Assembly: GCA_025353525.1 (NCBI GenBank)
Contig: JANXOO010000018.1
Span: forward strand, 1-8,866
Source of the DNA: Schlesneria sp.
GTDB taxonomy: Bacteria; Planctomycetota; Planctomycetia; Planctomycetales; Planctomycetaceae
DNA: 8,866 nt
Direction of reading: 5' to 3'
Position numbers and translations under genes: made by a program. The notes under the pieces were generated by a model. The model had not been told where the DNA came from. It ran no database searches and saw nothing but the letters and a program-made list of their open reading frames with translations. Positions 1 through 8,024 of the stretch are shown piece by piece; position 1 is the first letter of the stretch; each line of letters opens with the position of its first letter.

Positions 1-3000
1 AAGTCAAATTCCTGAATTTCAAAGACTGTGTCGAACGCTTGAACGCGAACGTGCTCGGTGGTCGCTCACTCCGCGACGCTCACGGGGCTGATCGGGGTTT
101 GCGACTACGCGACACTGATGGCGACGGATCGCCTGAAGTCTGGCAGTTGACTCTCGCACAATTGGCTGACGCGAAGTCGATTGATACGGGCCGCCGTTTT
201 GCAGACATCGATGAAGACGGTTATCCCGACCTGGTCGTTTCTAACGGGAGCGAGTATGGAGTGTGGTTGTTCGACGCGCTGACGAACAACCATTCGATTT
301 GTCTGTTGTCCGGACAGCGCGGGTCGGTCATAGCGGACAATGAACTCCCGTACATCGTACGGAAAGACGGTACTGAAAACGGCTTCTTTGTACGGGATCG
401 TCATCTGTGCTGGATCAACGAAGACACCGACAATTTGCCTGATTTTCTGCAGCGAATCGCATTTGACGATCTGATGGGTGATCGATTGCCAACAGCAAAG
501 TCGCCCGCTGCGGCGATCGAATCGATGCGGGTTTCACCGGGATACCGGATCGAGCTGGTTGCTCACGAGCCACTGACGATGGACCCGATCGGTCTGGATT
601 GGGGAGCCGACGGCAAGTTGTGGGTCGTCGAAATGGCCGACTATCCGCAGGGGATCGACGGTCGGGGAAAGCCCGGCGGCCGCGTCCGGTTTCTGCAAGA
701 TACTGACGGCGACGGTCGCTACGACACGTCAACACTGTTCCTTGACGAGATTCCGTTTCCAAGTGGAGTATTGGCCTGGAAGAAGGGGGTACTCGTGTCT
801 GCTGCACCTGACATTTTTTATGCAGAAGATACCGACGGAGACGGCAAGGCCGATCGGCGCGAAGTTCTTTACACGGGATTCGCCGAAGGGAACCAGCAGC
901 ACCGGGTCAACGGTTTTACACGAGGTCTCGACAACTGGTTGTATCTGGCCAACGGAGATGGCGGCGGGATCGTGAAATCAGTCAAGAGCGGTGAATCAAT
1001 TGATCTGCGCGGCCGCGATCTGCGGATTCGGCCAGACTCGGGCGCGATCGAAGCCATTGCGGGTGTGTCGCAGTTTGGTCGCCATCGCGACGATTTCGAC
1101 AACTGGTTTGGCAACAACAACAGCCGACCGATGTGGCATTTTGTTCTGGACGATCACTATCTGCGTCGCAATCCGTTTCTTGCGACTCCCAACCTGATCC
1201 GCGATGTCTCGATCGCTCCCGGTGCCGCTCCGGTCTTTCCGTCAAGCAAGACGCTGACCCGATTCAACGACTTTAATACGGCAAACCGGTTCACCTCGGC
1301 ATGCAGTACAATTGTCTACCGTGACAATTTGCTGTTTGGCTTTGAATCTTCCCTGAAGAAGAACGAGCCGACCATTGAACGAACTGCCGAAGTGTCGCAT
1401 GTCTTCGTCAGTGAACCGGTCCACAATCTCGTCCACCACGAAGTGATGACGGCCGATGGTGCGACCTTTACAAGCAAGCGTGCTCCTGGCGAAGAGCAAT
1501 CAGAATTTGTCAGTTCGACGGACAACTGGTTCCGACCAACTGCGGTTCGAACCGGGCCGGATGGCGGGTTGTGGATCGCTGACATGTACCGGCAAGTGAT
1601 TGAACACCCTCAGTGGATACCGATCGAGTGGCAGCGAAAGCTGGATGTTCGCGCGGGTGCCGACCGGGGCCGCATCTGGCGTGTCGTTCCCGTTGGTTCG
1701 ACATTGCGACCGATACCGGGATTTGATCGGCTGTCAACGGAGGAACTTGTCGCGGCGCTGGACAGTCCGAATGGCTGGCAACGCGATCTCGTGCAGCAAT
1801 TGCTGATTGATCGGGCCGACCCTGCAGCGATCCCGCTGTTGCGGCGGCAAGCGCGTTCGTGCCGCAGTCCGCTTGGTCGACTCCATTCGCATTATGCATT
1901 GGCCGGACTTCCCGGAGGTCTGACGAAGGAACTGGTCACCGGTTCTATGAACGATATCGAGCCAGGGATTCGCCGGCATGCCATTCGGCTGCAGGAATTG
2001 ATTGGTGAACCTGACGAAACAGCCATCGGCGCTTTGACCAGACGAGTCGGCGACCGGGACGCTCAGACTCGATTGCAATTGGCCTATACTTTAGGCGAAT
2101 TCAAAAACCCGGCGGCAGCACGATTGCTTGGCCAGCTCGTGCGAGAACCGGGTGATGACGATTTTTTGGTCACTGCTGTGATGAGTTCTCTTAACGAGAA
2201 CAATCTCGCCTTAGTCCTGGAAGAAGTCATCAGCAAGGGAACGATGCGTCCTGAATTGCTCGAGCAATTGCTGGGACAAGCCGCGGCTTTCCGGAATCAG
2301 CCGGCGTTGGTCGCGTTGTTGACGAGGGCGACGGAACGGTCAGCGGAAGGGACTTATGCCCCGTGGCAATTCTCTGCCGTTCAGCAGTTTCAGGTCTCGC
2401 TGGCCCGGCGCGGCGAATCGCTCGACGCCTGGCTGGCGAATCTTGACGCCCCATCGAATCCAATCCGAACGCGATTACAAATGATGCTTGCCTCTGCCAG
2501 GAAAATCGTCGCAAATCCATCGACGCCATTCGATGAACGGATCGATGCGATCCGGGTCCTTGGGCAATCGAACGACGATTTGACACTGCTCGGTGACCTG
2601 TTTGTTCCGCAGCAACCACCCGAATTGCAATCGGCAGCACTCGATGCAATGGCGCGACTCAAGTCCCCGGATGTTGCGGCGATCCTGCTCGCCAATTATC
2701 GGTCGCTGGGCCCGAACATCCGATCCCGAACGTGTGAAGTATTGTTGAGTCGCGGTGAATGGCAGGCTGAATTGTTGTCGGCACTCGAATCGAAACGATT
2801 GACGTCGACTGACATCGATGCGACCTGCCGGCAGCGACTGCTTTCGAATTCGTCGAAAGTCGTTCGCGATCGTGCGGCCGGATTGCTTTCCGTCAACATG
2901 AATACTGATCGGGCGAAACTGGTTGCTGACTATTTGTCAGTCGCGCGAGCGGGTGGCGATGCCCAACACGGCAGTCAACTATTTGCCCGACGATGCGCCC

Positions 3001-3806
3001 AGTGCCACAAGCTCGGTCAGGTCGGCTTTGAAGTCGGCCCCGACCTGGCGTCGCTGACAGACAAGTCTGCCGAAGCACTGATTGCGGCGGTTCTTGACCC
3101 GAATCGGGCGGTTGAGGCAAAGTTCATGACGTTTGTCGCCGTGACAAAAGCCGGAGTGGCACATGCGGGAATTCTGGCGTCCGAGTCAGCCAGCAGTCTC
3201 ACGCTGCGAGCGGCCGAAGGAAAGGAAGTCACACTTCTGCGCAACGAGATTGACGAATTGCAAAGCAGTTCAAAATCGCTCATGCCCGAGGGACTTGAGC
3301 GGGAATTAACACCCGCCGATGCGGCCGCGCTGGTGGCCTACATCAGGCGCAACGTACCACTTCCGGTAATAAAACGGTTTCCTGGTAATGAGCCACGCGT
3401 GGTGCTCGCTGACAGTTCCGGCGTGTTGACGTTGACACCGTTCGATGCCGAGATTTACGGGCCGACAATCGTCCTTGAAGAGCAACATGGAAACCTCGGA
3501 TGGTGGAGCAGTGCAGACGACTTTGTCGTCTGGACGATCGATGTCCCACTGGCAGGCGTCTACACGGTCAACTGGACCTGGGCCTGCGACGCGCAAGCAG
3601 CGGGCAAAATTGTGACCGTTCACGCGGCTGGCAAATCGATCACGCATCCTGTCAGCAAGACAGAGGGCTGGGACGATTACCAAACGGCAATTCTCGGCGA
3701 AATCGAATTGCCCGCAGGCGAAGTCCGGTTAACAATGAAACCGGAAGACCGCCCGTTGCCTGCATTGGCCGATGTCAAATCTCTGGTATTAAAGAGATCG
3801 CGATAA
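1..3806 (+). CDS. PVC-type putative membrane-bound dehydrogenase with HEAT repeats and C-terminal c-type heme domain (5' partial)
   Basis: The frame is open to the left edge (first whole codon at base 3), so this is a 3' fragment of a larger protein; the TTG at 39 is only the first start-like codon. Residues here count from that TTG. Residues 1-150 carry two DxDxDG calcium-loop motifs (bases 111 and 204), as in FG-GAP/VCBS repeats. Residues 163-552 match the Pirellula/Verrucomicrobium-type dehydrogenase domain, a likely beta-propeller, beginning RVSPGYRIELVAHEP and holding two more DxDxDG loops (699, 828). Residues 560-965 are helical HEAT-like repeats. A cytochrome c-like domain follows, with CAQCH at 986-990 (2994-3008) and Met1082 in SLMPEGLE as a plausible distal heme ligand. 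The last 130 residues look like a beta-sandwich carbohydrate-binding domain (GWWSSADDF). The substrate is unknown. Export is expected because heme attachment to CxxCH is periplasmic, but the signal peptide is outside the window. Family identity is firm; the dehydrogenase activity is only the family's name. Confidence 0.93.
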   Translation, partial: VKFLNFKDCVERLNANVLGGRSLRDAHGADRGLRLRDTDGDGSPEVWQLTLAQLADAKSIDTGRRFADIDEDGYPDLVVSNGSEYGVWLFDALTNNHSICLLSGQRGSVIADNELPYIVRKDGTENGFFVRDRHLCWINEDTDNLPDFLQRIAFDDLMGDRLPTAKSPAAAIESMRVSPGYRIELVAHEPLTMDPIGLDWGADGKLWVVEMADYPQGIDGRGKPGGRVRFLQDTDGDGRYDTSTLFLDEIPFPSGVLAWKKGVLVSAAPDIFYAEDTDGDGKADRREVLYTGFAEGNQQHRVNGFTRGLDNWLYLANGDGGGIVKSVKSGESIDLRGRDLRIRPDSGAIEAIAGVSQFGRHRDDFDNWFGNNNSRPMWHFVLDDHYLRRNPFLATPNLIRDVSIAPGAAPVFPSSKTLTRFNDFNTANRFTSACSTIVYRDNLLFGFESSLKKNEPTIERTAEVSHVFVSEPVHNLVHHEVMTADGATFTSKRAPGEEQSEFVSSTDNWFRPTAVRTGPDGGLWIADMYRQVIEHPQWIPIEWQRKLDVRAGADRGRIWRVVPVGSTLRPIPGFDRLSTEELVAALDSPNGWQRDLVQQLLIDRADPAAIPLLRRQARSCRSPLGRLHSHYALAGLPGGLTKELVTGSMNDIEPGIRRHAIRLQELIGEPDETAIGALTRRVGDRDAQTRLQLAYTLGEFKNPAAARLLGQLVREPGDDDFLVTAVMSSLNENNLALVLEEVISKGTMRPELLEQLLGQAAAFRNQPALVALLTRATERSAEGTYAPWQFSAVQQFQVSLARRGESLDAWLANLDAPSNPIRTRLQMMLASARKIVANPSTPFDERIDAIRVLGQSNDDLTLLGDLFVPQQPPELQSAALDAMARLKSPDVAAILLANYRSLGPNIRSRTCEVLLSRGEWQAELLSALESKRLTSTDIDATCRQRLLSNSSKVVRDRAAGLLSVNMNTDRAKLVADYLSVARAGGDAQHGSQLFARRCAQCHKLGQVGFEVGPDLASLTDKSAEALIAAVLDPNRAVEAKFMTFVAVTKAGVAHAGILASESASSLTLRAAEGKEVTLLRNEIDELQSSSKSLMPEGLERELTPADAAALVAYIRRNVPLPVIKRFPGNEPRVVLADSSGVLTLTPFDAEIYGPTIVLEEQHGNLGWWSSADDFVVWTIDVPLAGVYTVNWTWACDAQAAGKIVTVHAAGKSITHPVSKTEGWDDYQTAILGEIELPAGEVRLTMKPEDRPLPALADVKSLVLKRSR

Positions 3807-3831
3807 CCGATGTCCATCTTGCGGTCCACGT

Positions 3832-3926
3832 TCAATATCGGCAAGAACTGCCGGTCCCGATTTGCTGCACAATTGGTACTCTCCGCAAAGTCGTTAAGGA
3901 TCGACCTGTCAGATTCCCGATATTGA
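3832..3926. repeat. Perfect 10-base inverted repeat in the leader of the TolC-like gene
   Basis: TCAATATCGG (3832-3841) and its exact reverse complement CCGATATTGA (3917-3926) are separated by 75 bases. The second arm ends four bases before the ATG at 3931, where a ribosome would bind. In RNA the arms could pair and close off the start region. As DNA they could be two half-sites for a regulator, though the spacing is long for one dimer. A nine-base match to the first arm, TCAATATCG, recurs inside the coding region at 4149-4157. The rest of the 3807-3930 gap shows no convincing -35/-10 pair and no Shine-Dalgarno sequence close to the start. Confidence 0.45.
3837..3855 (+). terminator. Small hairpin after the heme-protein gene, possible weak terminator
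   Basis: A seven-pair stem with one G-T pair (ATCGGCA / TGCCGGT) closes a five-base loop, AGAAC. It begins 30 bases after the TAA stop of the heme-protein gene. No T-run follows, so it is not a canonical intrinsic terminator. Its left arm shares bases 3837-3841 with the first arm of the longer inverted repeat in the same gap, so the two pairings cannot form together. It could equally be an RNA-processing or attenuation element, or chance. Confidence 0.3.
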
Positions 3927-3930
3927 CAGC

Positions 3931-6699
3931 ATGTCTAAGGTCGCTCGTCAGTACGTTGATCGTGTATCCGGAGTTGGCAGCTCTCTGCGGCGGGTTCGCG
4001 CACACACTGCTTCCTGCAATCGCAACCGGGGCGCTTGTCCGCAAGCGAAATCGCAATCTGCCGGCACCGGAATCGCAATTCCTTTCGGTTTTCTGGTGGT
4101 GGTGGCGGTCGCATGTTGCGGATTGCTGGTCGCCGGATGTACCCGTACTCAATATCGCCAGCAGGCTGACGCGGTTGTTTCAGATGCAGTTGCCGGGGCG
4201 ACTCAGAATCCCCGATTCCAGTTGCCGGGTCACAACATCGCCATCGATCCGCGATCCCGGCTTTATGATCCAACCGATCCCGATCGTCCACCGATGCCGC
4301 CCGATGATCCCGATTCGCATCGTCTGATGGAATGCGTTGACGGTCACCGGGGGTGGCCTTACTGGAACAAGGACGGGGTATTGGACGATGTCGAGGTCAA
4401 TGACTATCAAGCGTCACTCCCGTACAACGCCGATGGGAAGGTTCGCGTTGATATTCAGGGCGCAATTGATCTTGGCCGGCTCCATTCCCGCGATTATCAG
4501 GCCCAGCTCGAAACACTCTATCTTTCGGCACTCGATGTCTCCGCCGAGCGATTTGCGTTTAACTGCCAGTACTTTGGCGGAAATTCGACGCAATACATTG
4601 GTCTCGGTCCGCTTCTGGGAGGGGGTTCACATTCTGACAGGCTGACGAACACGACAAACCTGCAGGTCAACCGCATGTTTACGACCGGAGGAACTCTGGT
4701 CACCGGAATCGCCAATTCGATCGTGTGGCAATTCTCGGGGAACCGGTCGACCGTCAATACCGGGCTTGTCAACTTTGCCGTCTCGCAACCGTTGCTGCAA
4801 TTCGCAGGAAGGCCACGAATTCTGGAACGATTGACGCGCGCAGAACGAAATCTGCTGGGCAACGTCCGCCAGTTTGAACGTTATCGCCAGGGATTTTACC
4901 TGAGTCTCGCGACAGGCAATTTCACTTCGACCGGGCTTCAGCGAGCGGGCGGTATCTTCGGCGGTTCGGGCCTGACCGGCTTTACCGGAATTGGTGTCGG
5001 CGGCTTCGGGGGGATTGGAGCGATCAGCGGTTTCGGGGGAAATATCGGCGCAGGGAGCGGGATTGCGCCGGGTGGAGCGGGTGGCTATATGGGCTTCCTG
5101 CAAACGCAACAGATCCTTCGAAACACGCGAGCACGCAATTCGAGGCTGCGTGACACATGGCTGCAACTGACGGCGGCGTTCGATGCCGGGCGACTCGAAA
5201 ATCGCTTTCAAGTCGATTTTGCCCGTCAGTCGTATTACTCTGGCCAAAGCGAGTTATTGACCGCACTCGCGAATTACCAAACCGGTCTCGACCAGTACAA
5301 AACACAACAGCTCGGTCTGCCGCCCGACGTTCCGCTCGATCTTCGAGACGGTTTTCTGGAACAGTTCAACCTGATCGATCCCGAATTGACCCGTCTTCAG
5401 GATGACATCAGCAACCGGCTGGAAGTGCTGACGACGGCTCAGGTCGACGGCATTGCCGCTTCCGATGAGTACCCCGTGATCGACTGTTCGAAGCGCGTGC
5501 TCGATTTTTCCAGACAGCTCACGAAAGATCTGAAACGCGTCGAAGATGGTTTGCCCGAGCGTCGCAAGGCGCTGGCTGAACTCGCCCGTTTTCCCGAAGT
5601 GAGTGACAATCAGTTCGATCTTCGAGCGCTCACGGTCGGCGCGATGGAAGAACGCATTACCGTTCTGCGTCAGGAACACGATCGTGTGACGGCCGAACTT
5701 GAAAGTCTCGCAAGTCGCGTCGACGAACTTGCACGCGAAACAGATCTGGAACCAGAGCAGCTCGCTCGGGCGGAAAAAGAAGTTCTGACGCGATTGTCTG
5801 GATCGTTGCTTGAATTGTCGTTACTTCAAGCGCGCGCCAGACTGCACGGCATCGCGATCATTCCGACCCGATTGACTGCAGAAACGGCTTTTCAGGTGGC
5901 GCTGTCCCAACGCGCCGACTGGATGAATGCCAAAGCGGCCCTCGTCGATTCCTGGCGGCTGATCCGTTACAACGCCAATGCACTTCGAACGAATTTGACG
6001 GTCAACGTCAGTGGTGGCCTCGAAAATGTCTCGTCGACGGCAAGTAATGGTGTGAAAACGAGTGGCACCGACGGACAGATGCAAGCGGGAATCACGATTG
6101 ACCCGCCGCTGACCCGGGTTCTCGAACGCAACCAGTTTCGACAATCGCTGATCGACTATCAACAATCGCGTCGAGCACTCATGTCGGCCCGCGATCAATT
6201 GAACGCAGGACTGCGATTCCGCGTGCGGCAGATTCGTCTCGATCAGATCAATCTGGAGCTGCGTCGACTGGCCGTCGATGTGGCAATCACCCAAACTGAT
6301 GTCGCTCGACTGAAGCTGGTCGAACCTGAAAAGCCGACAACTGACGGAAAGCCCGGTACCACCTCGCCCACGGTCGCCCGCGACCTCGTCGATGCACTCG
6401 GTTCACTTCTCGGAACACAACAGGCTTTTATCTTTACCTGGACTGACTACGAAATCCTGCGCCGGCTTCTGGATTTTGATCTTGGAACGATGCGGCTGGA
6501 CGAGCACGGAATGTGGATTGATCCCGGTCCAATGACTGACGAAATGATGCTGGGACGATACTACGAGAACTGCCCCGATCCGTTGCATCCGGACGAAATC
6601 GCATTTCCGGCCGGGTTCGGAACCGGGGCGCCAGGAGAATTGCCGCCCGAGCCGGGCGACCTGGAACTGCCACCTCCGAGCGACCCCGATCACTCGTGA
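3931..6699 (+). CDS. TolC-family outer-membrane efflux lipoprotein, enlarged planctomycete type
   Basis: Likely outer-membrane channel of a tripartite exporter. A basic leader is followed by a hydrophobic core (about 48-66) and a lipobox LVAG-C, giving lipidation at Cys70. Residues 71-165 form an Asp/Pro-rich linker. The first OEP half starts near residue 171 with a typical AIDLGRLHSRDYQ helix and runs to about 470. It is interrupted by a glycine-rich stretch (340-385; 23 of 46 residues Gly). Residues 480-640 are a charged, predicted coiled-coil region (EERITVLRQEHDRVTAELESL). The second OEP half starts near 652 with TAFQVALSQRADWMNAKAALVDSW. The tail after about 880 is acidic and proline-rich. 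At 922 residues it is nearly twice the size of E. coli TolC. ATG 3931 was chosen because no other in-frame start was found before the signal core, but it has no nearby Shine-Dalgarno and leaves an unusually long 69-residue leader. The 3' end overlaps the convergent permease gene. Channel family confident; transported substrate unknown. Confidence 0.9.
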   Translation: MSKVARQYVDRVSGVGSSLRRVRAHTASCNRNRGACPQAKSQSAGTGIAIPFGFLVVVAVACCGLLVAGCTRTQYRQQADAVVSDAVAGATQNPRFQLPGHNIAIDPRSRLYDPTDPDRPPMPPDDPDSHRLMECVDGHRGWPYWNKDGVLDDVEVNDYQASLPYNADGKVRVDIQGAIDLGRLHSRDYQAQLETLYLSALDVSAERFAFNCQYFGGNSTQYIGLGPLLGGGSHSDRLTNTTNLQVNRMFTTGGTLVTGIANSIVWQFSGNRSTVNTGLVNFAVSQPLLQFAGRPRILERLTRAERNLLGNVRQFERYRQGFYLSLATGNFTSTGLQRAGGIFGGSGLTGFTGIGVGGFGGIGAISGFGGNIGAGSGIAPGGAGGYMGFLQTQQILRNTRARNSRLRDTWLQLTAAFDAGRLENRFQVDFARQSYYSGQSELLTALANYQTGLDQYKTQQLGLPPDVPLDLRDGFLEQFNLIDPELTRLQDDISNRLEVLTTAQVDGIAASDEYPVIDCSKRVLDFSRQLTKDLKRVEDGLPERRKALAELARFPEVSDNQFDLRALTVGAMEERITVLRQEHDRVTAELESLASRVDELARETDLEPEQLARAEKEVLTRLSGSLLELSLLQARARLHGIAIIPTRLTAETAFQVALSQRADWMNAKAALVDSWRLIRYNANALRTNLTVNVSGGLENVSSTASNGVKTSGTDGQMQAGITIDPPLTRVLERNQFRQSLIDYQQSRRALMSARDQLNAGLRFRVRQIRLDQINLELRRLAVDVAITQTDVARLKLVEPEKPTTDGKPGTTSPTVARDLVDALGSLLGTQQAFIFTWTDYEILRRLLDFDLGTMRLDEHGMWIDPGPMTDEMMLGRYYENCPDPLHPDEIAFPAGFGTGAPGELPPEPGDLELPPPSDPDHS

Positions 6700-6719
6700 C
6701 GCAGTGCTTCGATCGGGTC
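6682..6719. terminator. Imperfect hairpin across the convergent gene ends, possible bidirectional terminator
   Basis: GACCCCGATC (6682-6691) can pair with GATCGGGTC (6711-6719) to give nine base pairs with one bulged C at 6687. The 19-base loop (6692-6710) contains the TGA of the TolC-like gene (6697-6699), and the stem-loop boundary falls in the permease stop (6692-6690). There is no intergenic space, so any termination signal must lie within coding sequence. No T-run flanks the stem, and the right arm also encodes the conserved Asp-Pro-Ile near the permease C-terminus, so the pairing could be accidental. Confidence 0.25.
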
Positions 6720-8024
6720 CATGCGAGCCGCTTGCATCGCGGGGTACAGACCAAAAACGACCCCTACAAAAACCGAAATCGCGAACGCCAGCGGAACCGA
6801 CCAGTTCACAATTGTCGGTTCCATTGTGCGTATCACATCGGGCATCTGCGAGACGACGTTCGGAGCAACCTTTTCGACACCCCATCGGATCAGATTGATC
6901 GAAGGTCCGCAGGCCAGCCCCGCGAGAATTCCAACCGTCCCACCCATCACCGACAGCGTGATCGTTTCTCTGAGAAACTGCCGCGTGATGTCTGACTGCG
7001 TGGCACCCAGCGCGCGACGGATTCCGATTTCTTTTGTTCGTTCGGTCACTGTCGCCAACATGATGTTCATGATGCCGATTCCGCCAACGAGTAGCGAAAT
7101 GACGGCGATGATGCCCAGAAACAGCATAAACATTAACCGCATCGCCCGTGCGCGTTCCAGCAGTTCAAGCGGTATTGTAATACCATAATCGACAGCGGTG
7201 TGGTGCGGCGACAACGTCGCGCGGATGATATCGGCAGTCTCGATCACATGGGCGACATCGACGGCTTGCAATGTGATCTGACTGAGCTCGACGCGTTCGC
7301 CCTCGAAGGAACCACTGCGTCGTGTCATGACCATGTCGCCGACTCGCAGCCATAAGGTTTGGATCGGGACGTAGACATCGCGAGAAAAGTCCTGGGCGGC
7401 CAGTGATCCGCCGATCCCGGCCGAAGGAGCTCGCTGTTTGACCAGTCCGACGACCCGATAATAATCTCGTTCGATTTTGATTGATCGTCCCAACGGATCT
7501 TCATAAGAAAACAGCCGGTCTGCGGTTTCAGCCGAGAGGACGCAAACGTTCTGCCGTTCTTCGCAATCGGTTTCTGTCAGGAACCGACCGCGATCGACTT
7601 CCAGTCGGGTAATTTCAGCATAGTCGGGAACGCATCCCACCATTCGCCCGTCGACCAGGCGATCCAGGTACCGGAATTCGCGTCGCACTTCACGAATCGG
7701 CACCGATCGCTTCACCGTCGGCAACGTCTCCATGATGCGGGCAAGATCCATACGAGTGATCCCATAGGGAATAATGCCGCGTCGGCCCGCAGTTGTTTCT
7801 GAAGGGGGTTTGATCGAACGTACGATGATGTTGTCGGCACCCAGACCTTCGATCTGCTTCTGGACGGCCTGACCAATCCCTTCGCCGATGGCGAGCAGCC
7901 AAATGACACTCGCTACACCGATCGCCACACCCAAAATCGTCAACAACGATCGCAGTGGGTGCAGGAACAAGCCTTTCAGGCTGCTCCACGACGAACTGAC
8001 AATTCTGTCGATCACCACATTCAC
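6690..8024 (-). CDS. MacB/FtsX-type ABC transporter permease (no fused ATPase)
   Basis: Inner-membrane permease of a MacB-like mechanotransmission ABC exporter, 444 residues from the GTG at 8024. It has the expected four membrane segments: about 25-45 (SLLTILGVAIGVASVIWLLA), 298-320, 357-375 and 409-428. A large periplasmic MacB_PCD domain lies between the first two. After the second segment comes the family motif GGIGIMNIML then TERTKEIGIRRALGA (327-341), the cytoplasmic coupling region that contacts the ATPase. The C-terminus GLYPAMQAARMDPIEALRHE is also characteristic. The frame stays open further upstream, to 8309, but that part reads through the adaptor gene in another frame and has no permease-like sequence. 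The GTG at 8024 instead overlaps the adaptor stop by four bases and is preceded by a GGGG about 7-10 bases upstream, suggesting translational coupling. There is no Walker A or ABC signature, unlike E. coli MacB, so a separate ATPase subunit is required. The substrate cannot be inferred. Confidence 0.93.
   Translation of the reverse strand: MNVVIDRIVSSSWSSLKGLFLHPLRSLLTILGVAIGVASVIWLLAIGEGIGQAVQKQIEGLGADNIIVRSIKPPSETTAGRRGIIPYGITRMDLARIMETLPTVKRSVPIREVRREFRYLDRLVDGRMVGCVPDYAEITRLEVDRGRFLTETDCEERQNVCVLSAETADRLFSYEDPLGRSIKIERDYYRVVGLVKQRAPSAGIGGSLAAQDFSRDVYVPIQTLWLRVGDMVMTRRSGSFEGERVELSQITLQAVDVAHVIETADIIRATLSPHHTAVDYGITIPLELLERARAMRLMFMLFLGIIAVISLLVGGIGIMNIMLATVTERTKEIGIRRALGATQSDITRQFLRETITLSVMGGTVGILAGLACGPSINLIRWGVEKVAPNVVSQMPDVIRTMEPTIVNWSVPLAFAISVFVGVVFGLYPAMQAARMDPIEALRHE
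8021..8024 (-). other. GTGA start-stop overlap coupling adaptor and permease
   Basis: On the minus strand the permease GTG (8024-8022) and the adaptor TGA (8023-8021) share two bases, forming the four-base overlap GTGA. This is the usual sign of translational coupling between two subunits of one complex. It fixes the permease start better than the Shine-Dalgarno does, which is only a weak G-run. Another in-frame GTG lies two codons later (8018) and cannot be excluded. Confidence 0.75.

Noticed and set aside
39..41. TTG as the true start of the heme-protein gene
   Set aside because: The frame is open to base 3 with no stop, the calcium-loop region is already under way soon after, and no signal peptide follows the TTG. 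The gene is cut by the window edge.
3923..3928. TTGACA resembling a perfect -35 box
   Set aside because: It ends two bases before the ATG of the channel gene, so a promoter there would start transcription inside the gene. No good -10 box follows at about 17 bases, and no later start codon before the signal core would use it.
3500..4327. 275-residue open frame spanning the end of the heme gene and the start of the channel gene
   Set aside because: It lies out of frame with two well-supported genes, is Arg/Cys-rich with no recognisable domain, and looks like a shadow of the local codon bias.
4627..5679. Long minus-strand open frames inside the TolC-like gene
   Set aside because: They are antisense to a convincing 922-residue protein and show no family features.
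7690..7989. Minus-strand 99-residue frame rich in Cys/His/Arg
   Set aside because: It is an alternative frame of the first membrane segment and periplasmic domain of the permease; the cysteines are not arranged as a known metal site.
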